A DNA stretch of 64,000 nucleotides from Macrocybe gigantea. Lineage: Eukaryota > Basidiomycota > Agaricomycetes > Agaricales > Callistosporiaceae. Made by a program: the position numbers and the translations under genes. Under the pieces are notes generated by a model. It was given only the letters and a program-made list of their open reading frames with translations, was not told where the DNA came from and ran no database searches. The DNA lies in contig SJRY01000171.1 in NCBI GenBank assembly GCA_011319805.1, positions 62,001-126,000 on the forward strand, written 5' to 3'. Shown piece by piece: positions 10,289 to 22,037 of this stretch. Numbering within the stretch: the first letter of the stretch is position 1; every line of letters starts with the position of its first letter.

Positions 10289-11387
10289 ATGTTCAAGCTC
10301 ACGATAGTTTCATGCTTCTCGTTCCTGTGTTCGACTCTTCTGGCTCGTGCGAGCCCGATTGCGGCTAGCCTTGGCGCCGCAAAGCTCCTCCTTCTGACTT
10401 GGCCAGCCGGGACGTCATTTCGCCGCACATCACCAGCCCGGATGCGAACACTGTTTGGGTCGTCGGCGACAGAGCGACCGTCACTTGGTAAGTCTGCCAC
10501 CATTTTTTTTTACGTGCTTGGTCTGCCCTTTCCACGATGCGTGGCGCATGCTGATTGTGTGCTGCGTCTGCCAGGGACACGTCCAACTTCCCGCCCGATA
10601 GCCAGATCACGAATCCTATCGGAAAGGTCGTCTTGGGCCATTTGGGACCGACAGGTGGATTGAACCTTGACATTGGCAAGTGTTCCTCGTGAATTCGCTC
10701 GTCCCTGCCTTCTCCCCTCTTATGCCGATTATGGTTTTGGTTAGACCATCCGCTCGCACAGAACTTTAAGCTTCGCGACGGCAAGGTTCAGATTACCGTT
10801 CCTTCCGTCCCTCCTCGCGAGGACTACATCATCGTCCGTGAGTAGCCCCCTTTATGTCTACACCCACCCTTCCATTTCGCCCTTCATTTCACCTACCCAC
10901 TCCACTTGCACCTTTCCAAAATTAAACAATAAAATGATATTAATTTCATATCATTCTTTGCTGCATTGCAGTCTTCGGCGACTCGGGCAACACTAGTCCT
11001 GCCTTCGCCATCACGCGCATCAGGGGAGGCTCGTCATCTTTCTCTTCCTCTGGCTCAGCTACCGTACCGGGATCCACTACGCTATCGGGAAGCACCTCTG
11101 CTGCCACAAGCTCGAGGCCAGCCACTTCCTCGTCCTCCACGCTCATAACCGAGCCCATCCCGATCACGGGCTCCACCATTACGGGCGGCGAATCTTCTGC
11201 GGTCCCATCCGCGTCGGATTCCATCTCGGCTTCTGTGTCCTCTGCGCTATCCTCTGCGTTGTCGGCGTCCACGACGAGCGCGGCTCCTGCCTCGACTACG
11301 TCCACCAGCGCGGCGCTCGCTGCCCGTCCGTCGGGGTGCTTGGCGCTGCTCCTGGGTCTGGCGTCGTTGTTGTCGGTGCTTGTTTAA
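10289..11387 (+). CDS. Ser-rich, GPI-anchor-type Kre9/Knh1-like protein, copy 2 (one apparent frame break)
   Basis: Exon 1 encodes a signal peptide (MFKLTIVSCFSFLCSTLLAR). The conserved part, ISPHITSPDANTVWVVGD and RATVTW, lies in a frame that joins it only if one base is added near 10375 (context GGCGCC). The order then continues WDTSNFPPDSQITNP, HPLAQNFKLRDG, VQITVPSVPPREDYIIV and LFGDSGNTSPAFAI. A tail of about 100 residues made mostly of Ser, Thr and Ala follows, ending in a small-residue site (SAALAARPSG) and a hydrophobic end LALLLGLASLLSVLV. That is a textbook GPI-anchor layout, so a plasma-membrane or wall-linked location is inferred. The intron at 10676-10744 starts GC rather than GT. 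The break could be a consensus error or a true inactivating mutation; the intact remainder favours error. Confidence 0.75.
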
Positions 11388-12999
11388 GGCGCCGCTGCCC
11401 CTGATCATCTTCAAGTGCATCTTATCTTCCTTTAACGCATGCAAAGCTATCTACGATCTAGCAAATGATATCCGCAACAACCAACCTCCCCCATTTTTTC
11501 CCCTAATCCCCAATGTCTACCGGAAACGAACAAGCGGGTTTCTTTTGGTCATGGAACCACGTCAACTACACCATTGGTTCTTCTCCGTTGACTTTACTTT
11601 GTTTCGTCCGACGGAGAAAGAGGTCTTGTCACATTTGGCCTGTTTGCATTTTGTCTAGTGGCTCCATGATCGCCTTTTTTTTTTTTGCGCCATAATTATT
11701 CCCCTGTTTTCGTGTTTCGGACGAGAGACTCTTTCTATCTCGCCTTTGCCTTCATCGACGTTGGGCATCACCCGGCGTCATTCTTTTTTTTTTTGTTCGT
11801 CTTCATGCACATGAACAATTTCTCTCAATGAACGTTCTTACGACAATACCTGTACATTGCTTCTTTACCCTCCTAGGTTCGCCCTTCGACTATTCCCCTG
11901 CGCGTCGTTTTTACCCGTCTTACCCGCCTACCTACCTCACGCATTTCCAACATTCCTGCTTTCGATAACTTCTAGCCATGCAGCCAAATTTCTGGCTTTT
12001 TGGCCGGCTCTCTAAACTGGCACATCCCGAACCATTTTGCCTTGGCTTTTTCGTCGTTGTAGCGGAAACCATCTTGTACCATACCTGATATCTCAATCGT
12101 ATATATCGTCTATCCGTCTGCATCACCCCGAAGAGATGTCCGTTTGTGACTTGCTATCACTATAGCATTTGCATTCTATATGGAGATAATGTTAACCTGC
12201 TGCTCAACAAAAGGACGAGTCTAGTACATTCTTTATATGGGATTATACAGCAACGAAGCGGGAAGAATGCCACCTTCATCCGGGAGGGCGGGAGAAGGAA
12301 CCGCCAGACAGGCTGGCGTATGAGGCTCGTCGTCAAAGACCAATGCTCGACGGAATGCAAAACGGGGCAGCCACATCGTGCTGGCGATGGCTGGAAAGCA
12401 GGACGGCCTGAGGCGTCAAAAGCGGCGGAGATCGGGAGGCCAGCCCGAAAGGGAGGAAGAGAAAAAAGAAGGCTACGCTACGGTACGGAGGGCAAGCATC
12501 TAAGCATCTAGGACGCAAAACGCAAAAAAAATGTTGAAAAACGTTGAACCGTCTATCTACTGTACGTGAGTTGAATTAGAAAGAAAAATGCATCGGGTGA
12601 CCTTGGAGTTGCGAGACTGGTAATAAACAAACATAGCGAAGAGCTCGAAAGAAGGAATAAATGTAAGTAGCGCAAGGATTGGCAGTTGAGAAGAAAGGAA
12701 GTAATTGATACAGAAGACCCGGCCAAGGAAAAGAAAGGAAAGGAAGAAGGAAAGAAAGACCAGCAGGGGGGTGGTTTATTGAGAAATTTCTTCTGTCGCA
12801 GTCTAGGTTAGGACATGGGCGTCGCGTTGGCGTTTCGCGGTGAGGCGGGTTTGTCGAGAGAAAGGTCATCACGATGATATGGGCAGCTCGTGGAAGCAAG
12901 GAGGAAGAGTCGAGGGAAAGGGCGAGGTTTCGACGTGGGGAGAACGGACAACGCGGAGGAAATGCGAGACATCTAGAGGGAGCATGCGAGGGGCAGGCT
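11388..12999. other. Intergenic, convergent 3' ends, no gene seen
   Basis: Between the converging Kre9/Knh1-like copy 2 and RlpA-like genes. It contains T-runs (11678-11690, 11785-11794) and a purine-rich stretch near 12720-12770. No frame shows domain-like composition. Confidence 0.45.
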
Positions 13000-13834
13000 T
13001 TAAGGCTTCCATGCCTTGTTCATGAAATGCCACGAGACTTTAATCTGGCCCGTGCTGAGCGAGTCGAGCTTCTGGAAGAGCGACGGCGACATGTCTGTGT
13101 TTGGTCAGATGTGATAAATTCGTTTTTTTTTTTTTTTTTTTTTCATTCGTTGAACGTTTGTGTAGCAACGTGCAGAGTAAATGAGCATCGGGGGAAGAAG
13201 GATGAGAGATGAAAGTGAAAGAGAAATGAGCATTGTCCGGACGCGAATTTGGAACGTTGGCCTCACCGATGTCTTCAGACCCGCAGGACTCGCAGCTGTC
13301 GCGCGTAAGGCCGTATGCTTTCTTGCCGTTGCGTGTGTTGACGATCTCAACCCACTGCACGAAACCAGATCAGTATGAGAAGCGAGGATGGTAAGAAAGA
13401 TGAATGACTCGCCTGGCCGCAGTTGGCCCCGCCATTGGCGTTGTATCGGGATTTTGCAATGGCGATGATGGCGTCACTGTCCTTGTTCCATTTACCGCAG
13501 TTGCCGAGTCCTGAGCGACGAATATGGGACTGATCAGCTGAAGGAGAACAAGGAAAAGATGAAATCACACAAGGACTGACCGACATGGAACCATGTACCC
13601 TGGGAAAGGAAAGGCGTTGCGCGAATCGATGTCGTCATGAGAAAGCGCGGGCAGGAAAGGCAAACGCTGCACTCACCCTGCCTACATGAGTGACGCGCTT
13701 CTCCAGGTCGGCGACATCTGACTGCACATCCGATAGTGTCTCGGTGTCAAGCGGATAGGTGACGCGAGAGATGCAACGATGCACGCTAGTAGCGCGAAGA
13801 GGAATACAACAGCGCGGTACGAGGATGAAACCAT
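13000..13834 (-). CDS. Small secreted RlpA-like double-psi beta-barrel (barwin/expansin-type) protein
   Basis: Read leftwards from ATG 13832-13834. A signal peptide (MVSSSYRAVVFLFALLAC and on) precedes a short pro-region ending DVADLEKR, a Kex2-type Lys-Arg site. The mature domain runs VTHVGRGTWFHV, GLGNCGKWNKDSDAIIAIAK, NGGANCGQ, WVEIVNTRNGKKAYGLTRD, SCESCGSEDI, DMSPSLFQKL and ISTGQ-like strands to WHFMNKAWKP and the stop. The Cys pattern and the final DMSPSLF...V.WHFM are characteristic of fungal RlpA-like DPBB proteins; some relatives inhibit papain-like proteases or bind wall polymers. The intron at 13365-13422 begins with GC. Joining signal to pro-region needs either a 56-nt intron with a weak donor or one extra base near 13760. 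A TATA-like element lies about 250 bp upstream. Confidence 0.85.
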
Positions 13835-14085
13835 GGCTTGATGTCTACGAATCGAGGTTTACTGCTGGGCGGCTAACGGGCAGATCGAAGGTCGAGGTTC
13901 GTCTATATGGCTTGGCGTTGGACGTCCGGGGGGCCTTGTGATTATGGGACGAGAGCGAGGAGGACCGGAAGATAGCGCACGGAAGCAGTCAAACCGTGAA
14001 AGAAGAGGAGGCGCCGGAGCCAGGGGGGGGGCAGATTGCAGTCGAGCCGGGGCGAACATTTTGAAACGGGCGGATTGCGGGGACC

Positions 14086-14092
14086 TTTTATA
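14086..14092 (-). promoter_or_regulatory. TATA-like box of the RlpA-like gene
   Basis: On the minus strand this reads TATAAAA. It lies about 250 bp upstream of ATG 13834, with a T-run just outside it. Confidence 0.4.
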
Positions 14093-16953
14093 GTTTTTTC
14101 TCTTGTTTGACGAACTGCCGTAGGCAGGGGGATAATTGTATCGAGGGTGGCTGCGTACATAGTCCCCAAATCGGACCTGATCGATTTCAGTCAGCCCACG
14201 CTTCGATTTGTTTGGCTCAAAAGCGATTTGGGCGTAACTGTTATTTTATTATTGGTATGCTCACCAGCATTTTCTCGGGTCCTGGTTTGTGACGCATACT
14301 TGCCCCATATGTCGATAGTGAGGCCAAGAAAATAGTAAAATGAGAATATGGTTGCAGATGTTTCATCGATGGCGCCGGTCCGGCAGGTACCGTGTACAGT
14401 GCACGCCGCAGAGCGGCATGCTCGCCTGTGCAACTGTCAAAAAAGATCTAGGGTTGAAATTCATTCGAGTTGCGGCGTGGAGAAAGAAAAAAAAACAGAA
14501 AGCATTGGGGAAGAAACGAGTTTTAGAAAGAAGATTCGCAGAGTGCGAAGAATGGAAAAGAAAGGAACGCCGGCGGTTTGCGTTTCTTCGGCGTCGAGAT
14601 TCACGAGCTTCCTCCGGAATCGAAGCGTAGGCAAGGAAAGGTATTCGGAAAACAGGAGGTGCGAAAAAAGGTGCACATGGTAGCATTACTCACCGTTTGG
14701 GTGGTTCTGGAGGCAGTGAAACCTGACACCCAAGTGATGCACGCGTCCACGGCATGGGCAATAAGGAAACAGATTAGTTCATATTGCTTTTATGACAGCA
14801 ATCACGACACGTTGTTATGTTGTGGCGAAATCATAAGCAGTCAGCGTTGTATTCACAAGGTACAGAGGCTATGAACAAATCAAGTGCTTCATCGTGGAAC
14901 GATTGTGTAAGCAGGATCATCTTATCTAATCTGTTTGGCTGTTATCTCCTGTCGGCGATTGCCGGACATATGAAATGATCCCCGTCAACCTGCTGTTCGA
15001 CCTCTAAACTCTTCTGTTCTTTCTCCAATGCTCATTCGAATAGATGCTCGGAACCTAGAAAACTCTCCCAGTCTGAAGAGTGCTCAACCAAATTGTTCTA
15101 AATTTTGCTTCCAGACAGCCATGGGTTTCCCACAATACGCCCACTCAAACTCGTGTCCGCTATGATACGTACACACAACCGAGCCGTCCAACCCGCAGTA
15201 AAACCGTTGTGCTCCATTTCTCCGTCGTTGCCTCGCGTTACCCACGCACATCGGGTCTGTTAGGTAATTTCATCGCCTTCAGGAATCTCCTCGTACCTCG
15301 CTGCGGCCGAGACGGTCCTTTGTTCCGGACGCATGGGTCCCAGCTGGTATCGCCGTTTTTGCGATTGTCTACAACAAGCTCGAATTTCCTGGGAAATTGG
15401 AAATTTTTTTGTATGGTACGACGATCTTCGCCCGTTTATGCCGCGCGGCGCCAATTGAGATGATACGATCCACTCTCCTCTGCTCCGGAGCCTGCTCTAC
15501 TGAATTGTATCTAGAAACTTGGTCGGCGTTCTGGAAACGCAAACCATATGGTCGTCCGTCACTTTGTCCAACGGAACCGGACATTTTGTAAATGAGGTAA
15601 GAGGTGACCCTATCCTTCGAAGAAAGTCCTTGGAATTGGAAGGTCGAAGCTCCTATTTCACTTGGGTTCTGTTAAGTCATACGTTTGATGGATAGCAATG
15701 ACGACATGCACATCGATCCATCGTTAAACAGCAGGCTTTGTACCTTTGGTATCAAGTATGCGTCTCAACGCTCAACACGTCCACTGTTGCAAATATTCAA
15801 GACTACATTTTCTTGTTTCTCGAATCTCACAAGACGACATCGCCTGGGAGTAGCTAACTCACACTTTCTTTCGGCCTCCTCCCAACCGCCCTGCTTCTCT
15901 CTTCGTGGTCAAACATTTCATGAAGAACCACGTACATGCCTTCGCCAATACCTGCGAAGGTGCAAACGCCAGGATCCTCACCGGCATTGACAAAGGCGTT
16001 CGTCCCGTCGCTTTTCATTATACCGATTCTTGGAATTCTCGATGCACAGGCATCCAATGTTCCTCGATGAGTTGCTGAATTTTGTGGGCTCTGCAGAGTT
16101 CGACGGAGATCATGAGTTCTGTTCATCATTCTTCGACATTTCGGAATCGGGAGGACCATTTCTCCGGGTCTGCCATTTCGCAGGCGCTAGAATGCCACCT
16201 CGTGCTGTGAGTTTGCATCCGCAGGTCTTGAAGCTCCTAGCTGAACTTGGTTAGGTTCATTCAGAAATATAACGTCATGACGGCGATATTCGTTCCGAGT
16301 TGTGCCTCTTATACTGCAATGTGCGACTTCTGGCAATGCCAGAGAGGCTTTGCTACTGTTTCCGTGTAGCATAACGAAAGATAGAAGATATTCGACTCCA
16401 AGCAGAGTCAAGCCAAGGCAAAAAAAAAAAAAAGAACAATATCAAGTTGCGAGCTCTACGACGGACAAAGTCGCAATCGCGTCGTTGTTGTGCATTGGAC
16501 CCCTTCAGGAATGACTGCTGACTTTGGCTGAGATCATGATCCGCGGCGATCGAGTCCCGGTATGTGGCGGACCACTTTGGCTCATGGCCGAGTAATGTCC
16601 GAGGCGAGGCCCCCAGAAGTCTCCGTGAACAGTCCATGGTCCTATGTAGGACGTATGTTAATCTGCTGTGTTAATATTGACCTGGGAATGGCGAGAAAAT
16701 TACTCATTAGACTACAGCAAAGTTCTGCGCGGGACGAGGACTAGATATAGTAGTCGCTGATGACAAATACAATCATTAACGTGACTAGGTCGCTAACCCT
16801 AACCCTAGGCTAGCGCTGCAATCTGTGGGCGCAGCGCCTGTGTGGGGGCATTGCCAACAACATTGAACTCTTTTTCAGTCCACAAAATACCCATAATCTT
16901 CATTGGAACACGATCTTTCGACGAAAATACATTCACAAGCGGAAAAAATAATC
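14093..16953. other. Long intergenic stretch, no convincing gene
   Basis: About 2.9 kb. Several frames of 60-127 codons occur on both strands (for example 15080-15463 plus and 15854-16159 minus), but none carries a recognisable motif and I could not splice them into a sensible protein. The 15380-15600 plus and 15900-16250 segments have somewhat protein-like composition and could be decayed coding sequence. A short telomere-like repeat lies at 16793-16809. Confidence 0.35.
16793..16809. repeat. Interstitial telomere-like repeat
   Basis: CTAACCCTAACCCTAGG contains two and a half units of CCCTAA, the complement of the TTAGGG telomere repeat used by most filamentous fungi. It is too short to be functional on this evidence. 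Confidence 0.6.
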
Positions 16954-19900
16954 ATGCAGTCCGTTGAGGCACAGAGCTATGGACGAACGCTTCCAGTAAA
17001 TATCATGGCTTTCTCCAAGAGTCACTCGACGCTCAGTTATCGTCGGGCGTGTTTAACGACCATGAACTCACGCCGAACCGTTCTGCTTTAGGACCAAGTA
17101 GACAGGATTGCGACATTCTTTGATGCCCATTTAGAAATGATCAGCGATGTGAGCGTCTCTCCTCTTGGTATCGATTGCGACGTTCTACGCGTTAGATACG
17201 CTCTACATGTCCCCGTTGTTCTTCTTTCCTTTTTTTCTCGTAACAAAGTGTGATATTGAACGCGTCCTTCGTCTCCCTGAGCTCAGGTTCGCGACATCTA
17301 TCGAGAGCAAGTTACTCTTGAGAAGGAATACGCATCCAAGCTTCAAGTCCTTGTCAGGAAAGCTGCCGACAAGAAGAACAAGATGGAGGCTTCCTTCGTG
17401 CTTGGTAATGAACCCACCAAGGCGTGGGATGCCAGCACATTGAAACGAAAGTCGAGTGCAGTTCCTTTTTGTGTCTTCTTTCAGAGAATCCTGAAGTTTT
17501 TCCCCCCTCGTCTGCAACGAAAATTCTGAATCTGCCACGAAAAGCAGTTCATTGAACACGGCATATGACGAATTCATAAATTCCATCCTTCATTCTGCCC
17601 AAGATCATATCAATGTCGCGGACGCCATCAACACGCAGGTGGTTGAAGTTCTCAGGACAGTCGAACGGAAGAGCGAAGATGCAAAGAAGAAGGTTCCTTC
17701 CGTCTTTTCTTGACACAGCAATGAACATTTAATAACTGCACCTCGGTGCACTGCTCAGGAGCTTCAATTCTTTCAGAAGCTTCTGGCTGATAGGGATCGG
17801 ATCTACGCCGAGCGCATAAAGGTGCGTGATAGGTGTACTGTAAATGTTCACACTCATTCTTGACATGACGTCCTCCCGAATCAAATACAGAACAAACAGA
17901 AGGTAGAAGCAAATCCGTTCCGATTTGTGATTACTGATGGATCGCACTTTCCTTCCCAGTACGACGATGATTGCATGGAGGTCGAAACGTATCGCCAAAA
18001 GCAGGTACATATGTGCTGGACGGCCATGTTATCAGGACACCACTCGTCGGTCCCTGATAAACCAATCTTTATTTTCTAGGGTCGCGCCCAAGATGAAAAG
18101 CATGCCGATCGGGTAGCGAAACAAGCCGAGCAGCAGCGGAATGACATGCTCAATAGCAAAAAGTCAGTTTCCTCTGCATTCCTTCCCTCCTAACTGAATT
18201 CGACTTGCATTGGCATCGAAATCAGCGTCTATTTGATTTCCACCGCTGTTGCCAACCGAACGAAAGCCCAGTTCTATGACGAGAATCTCCCCACACTTGA
18301 AGATGTACGGAGCTTTCGTTCTTTTTGACGTAATATACTTACCCTCATACCTTGCTTATTTTTAGCAATTCCGTGCGTAAATAAGTTTGTGCTGCCCTAT
18401 GTCCTTCCTCTTATTTTTGCAACTCCGTACATGAATCAGTTCTGACTGTTCCATCTAGAAAGCCTCCAACGTCGGCTTGTCGAGCGATTCGCCAAGATCC
18501 TTATGCACTCGCAAGCACTGCAAATCGGACACTTCGACACACTGAAAAGCAGGGTTCAGAGTGTCGAGAATGCGTTAGGAAACATCAACGTAGCGAACGA
18601 CCAGAACCTGTTCATCGATCATAACATAAGGGCGTTTACGGCACCCAGCGATTGGGCGTTTGAACCCTGCCCGACTCACTATGACACGGTAAGTATGACC
18701 CTTACGTGCTTCGGCCCCCTCCTGATGCGGCGCCAGAGTGAGATGAACACGGAACCTGCGCCCAAGATATTCTTGCAGAACAAGCTTATCAGAAGCCGAT
18801 CGAAATTAGACGAGCTAGTGCCTTTGGTGGAAGCGAAAGGTTCTGGGCTCTTCAGCGTTCTCGTTCCGCGGGGCATGTCAGGACTGACTGATTGGCCACA
18901 GCGCGAGAGGTGGATCAAATATCAAGAGTGCTTGCTTCATACGAACCTGATCATCTTGTCGGCAACATTGATGAAATGTCGGACGTAAGTGCGATCAATG
19001 ACGATTGCAGCCGTGGTCGTGACCGCCATGTGTCCAGAGCTTCTTGGACGCAAAACACCAGCTCATGCTATACGTAACGTCGGAGCGAATACTAGGTGCT
19101 GAGATAGACACGATCATCGAGGCTGTCGGAGGTGAGCCTTAGAGGGCATACATGTTGTTGACTTTGAACCGGCTATTGTGTAGACGACGAGGGTGGCCAG
19201 CAGCCCCACTCGTTCAAGAGCTCATCATTCTCAATCCCTACACAGTGCGGCTACTGCAAGGTCTGTTAATCCATGCCAGCCAGCAGGTGTTTGATCTGAT
19301 CCGTTACTCACTAGACGTCTATCTGGGGCTTGAGCAAGCAAGGCAAAACGTGCAAGCTTTGCGGTCTATCGGTGCATAGCAAGTGTGAATTAAAGGTCAG
19401 GTTGGGCTTGCTGAATAAGCGTTCGAGCGTTTTTGAGCTGAACCTTGGCACTGACTCGCAGGTTCCGCGGACTGTCAAAAGTCAGAAGGAACGCGCCACT
19501 CCTCTTTACCCCGACAAGGAAAGCCGGCATCGTACGCGACGACCAATGGTAATTATGCCTTATTAAGCCAAAAAAATGAAAACAAATTGACATCACCGCC
19601 ATTTGATGCAATGCGAAGCTCCAAGCGCCTCATCCTTTGTACACTCCTCACCTCCAGAGGAGCAACATGAAGATTCCTATCCAATGGCCCGAGTTCTATT
19701 CGACTTCACGCCGAGCTCCGAGTTTGAACTCGCAATCACCGGTGCATGTCGTTCCTACTTGCTTTTTGGGGCCGTTTGCGGCTGTTCGTGGTCATCGGAT
19801 AAGCCCTAATTTTTTTTTATTACGTTAAACAGAGGGGAATAACGTCCGTGTCGTGGAACCAGATGACGGTTCCGGGTGGGTGAAAGTCGCTGATCTCCGG

Positions 19901-20352
19901 GGTAACAGCGGGCTTGTCCCAGCCTCGTACATCGAGCTGGATGGGGTTCGCTCGCTTGACAAGCCACCGGTAACTAAAGGTGGATCCGGCAGATACGGTC
20001 AGCGCTCACGCTCCGTCACCGTGCGGATTTCCAAAACTGCTAATCTCACCGTTACAGTGCGAGCCATCTATTCCTACGAAGCCGCTGGCGACGATGAGCT
20101 GAGTCTTCGGGATGGGGAATTAATTGAGCTCACCAGCGGCCCGAGCGGCGGAAAAAACTACGGCGATGGCTGGTGGGAAGGTCAAGTCGTTCTTTAAGTC
20201 ATCTTAACCCTGCTGTTCATCATCGTCGTTTCCTAATACAGGGCTCAACACCAAAGGCAAGAAGGGGATATTTCCTAGCAACTATGTCAGTGTCACTCTA
20301 TACCAGTTGGATCAGAGACTCACAGTTTTCCTTGTAGGTCGAGGTAGTTTGA
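16954..20352 (+). CDS. BZZ1: BZZ1-type F-BAR / C1 / double-SH3 protein
   Basis: Adaptor linking curved plasma membrane at endocytic sites to WASP- and type I myosin-driven actin assembly. Exon 1 (16954-16995) encodes MQSVEAQSYGRTLP. The F-BAR region then runs DQVDRIATFFDAHLEMISD, VRDIYREQVTLEKEYASKL, ELQFFQKLLADRDRIYAERI, QRRLVERFAKILMHSQAL and ends near PSDWAFEPCPTHYD. A C1-type zinc domain follows (HSFKSSSFSIPTQCGYCK, then GKTCKLCGLSVHSKCELK), then SH3-1 (MARVLFDFTPSSEFELAI to GLVPASYIEL) and SH3-2 (VTVRAIYSYEAAGDDELSL to KGIFPSNYVEVV, stop 20350-20352). At least twelve exons. The last C1 cysteine (ADCQKSE) and the linker to SH3-1 are in a frame reached only by adding one base near 19466 (context GTTCCGCGG). 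Everything on either side is intact, which suggests a consensus error. Confidence 0.9.
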
Positions 20353-20590
20353 GGGCATAGGTCGAGTATGTCGGGGTGTGTTGAAGGCGTCTAGTGTCTG
20401 TTCTTTCGTCCCCCAGATAAATGTAGTCCATTTTCCTTCGCAGTGATTAGCAGGGGCATCAATCTTGAGCTGAATCAAGGAAAGTCGCCGTGTGGCCGGC
20501 CTGTCACAAAGATGATGAATGTTGACTGATTGACTGAGCTTTTCAACCGCCGTCGGGAACATCCAGCTGCGCACAGACGACAGATGGAAG

Positions 20591-21046
20591 ATGTCCCACA
20601 GTGAGGCTAATTCCATACGGGTCATTAGTCCCTTTCGTCTAGGTCTTTCCGTTCACCACGCTTGTCTGTTGAGGTCAGGAGGTGAAGATGTTCACCCAAA
20701 GAAAGTGGCTGACTACGTGGTCAGCAATGTACAGTTCCAATTTGTCAACGGTCTGGACAAAAAACGCCACCATTTCGCCAAAGTGCGGCTTCATAATCAG
20801 GAGGCAGGCTGCCTGCCAGTCTCCGCAAGAGGAAGAAGCCGATCAAGAGGGTCCACCAGATCCGATATTTTTTCTTCTTCACCTGGGGAGACAGTTGGCC
20901 TCATACAACGTCTGATAAGCCGAGAACATTATACGCCCGAGGATCTCGACATGACAGTTTGGGGTTGCATCTCTTCCTTTGGCCCAGAAGGTGTGCTAGA
21001 AGTTGTGCACGCTAAATTTGTCTGCCGGGAATGGCGCCACGTTTGA
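20591..21046 (+). CDS. Hypothetical 151-residue frame
   Basis: An open frame from ATG 20591 about 240 bp downstream of BZZ1. It includes VADYVVSNVQFQFVNGLD, an SRGRSRSRGSTRS-type basic/Ser run and IQRLISREHYTPEDLDM near the end. It has no domain I recognise. It may be real, part of a spliced gene, or chance. Frames downstream (21059-21470) are not convincingly linked to it. Confidence 0.25.
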   Translation: MSHSEANSIRVISPFRLGLSVHHACLLRSGGEDVHPKKVADYVVSNVQFQFVNGLDKKRHHFAKVRLHNQEAGCLPVSARGRSRSRGSTRSDIFSSSPGETVGLIQRLISREHYTPEDLDMTVWGCISSFGPEGVLEVVHAKFVCREWRHV

Positions 21047-21634
21047 AAGAAATTTTTCATGGCCCCAGATTGTTGCGAAAGGAGGCTGGCAATATGTCGA
21101 CACAGTCCATTGATGGAGTTCAGGCAGCCGGACTGCAGGCAGGTAGGTCCCTCGCTTGGAGAAGCATATGGAAACATCACGAGGCTTGTGGATATTTTGC
21201 GTGCAAGAATGAGATGCCAGAGTCGGCACTCGAGAGATAAGAGGACCGTCTTCTTCCAACAGCCTCAAGCTTAGGGTTCGAACACCACTTTCGTTCGACT
21301 CGGCTGCTGACCTCGACGATGGAGAATCGCCATCGCTTTCTCCTGGCCAGCAGGGAAAACTTCGTCAAAAGAAGGGATCCGAATATGCCTCGAAGAGCAG
21401 TCTGGGGTCTCTAGAACAGCAGTTGTTTATGGTGATTAACATGAGGCGTTTTGCATTTCCGTGGAACAAAACTATGGATTCGCCTGATCGATGAAAAGGA
21501 CGCTTGGAAATTGCTCGACTGATGAGGCTGAGAAACCATGAAAGGCAAGAGGACAACAAACGTGTTAAGCATTATGGCGTAGCTTCTGTGACAGCGACTG
21601 CAAGGAACTTTATCGCGTTCTCCGTCCTTTCGAG

Positions 21635-21642
21635 TATATAAA
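21635..21642 (+). promoter_or_regulatory. TATA-like box in an unassigned intergenic stretch
   Basis: TATATAAA, 35 bp before ATG 21677. The frame from that ATG could splice (donor about 21716, acceptor CACAG) to a short frame containing QPTLFPVLLEPSDEPRCLD that ends at 21942. This is a weak small-gene candidate only. Confidence 0.25.
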
Positions 21643-22037
21643 CAGGCTTCAGAGCTGGTCGGACCCTCCACGGATCATGGCTGCCAAATTCCAGGGCGCT
21701 AAGTGTCCACATCGGGTGTCTAGCCTGGTCCTCTCCGCTATCTTTTTCTCGCACAGAGGAGAAATGTGCCAGAGTCCGCCCAGCCGACACTTTTCCCTGT
21801 GTTGCTCGAGCCATCGGATGAACCTCGCTGCCTCGATGTCGCTTGCGATCGTGGCGCCCTAAGCCAGACGGCAATTGGACAGGAAAATAAACGGACGCCT
21901 TACTCTGCCCTCGGCTGTTCCTGGAGAAATTCAATATAGCTAAGTTGAACCATCATCGTTCCATGTACTGACCATATCGCGTCGTAGAAATTTTCCACTC
22001 CCTGAACAACGCGTCTGCACCGCCGTTCGCTGGATCT

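Noticed and set aside
12720..12775. Purine-rich GAAAGGA run
   Set aside because: Simple low-complexity sequence in a 3' intergenic region; no repeat unit or gene supports a function.
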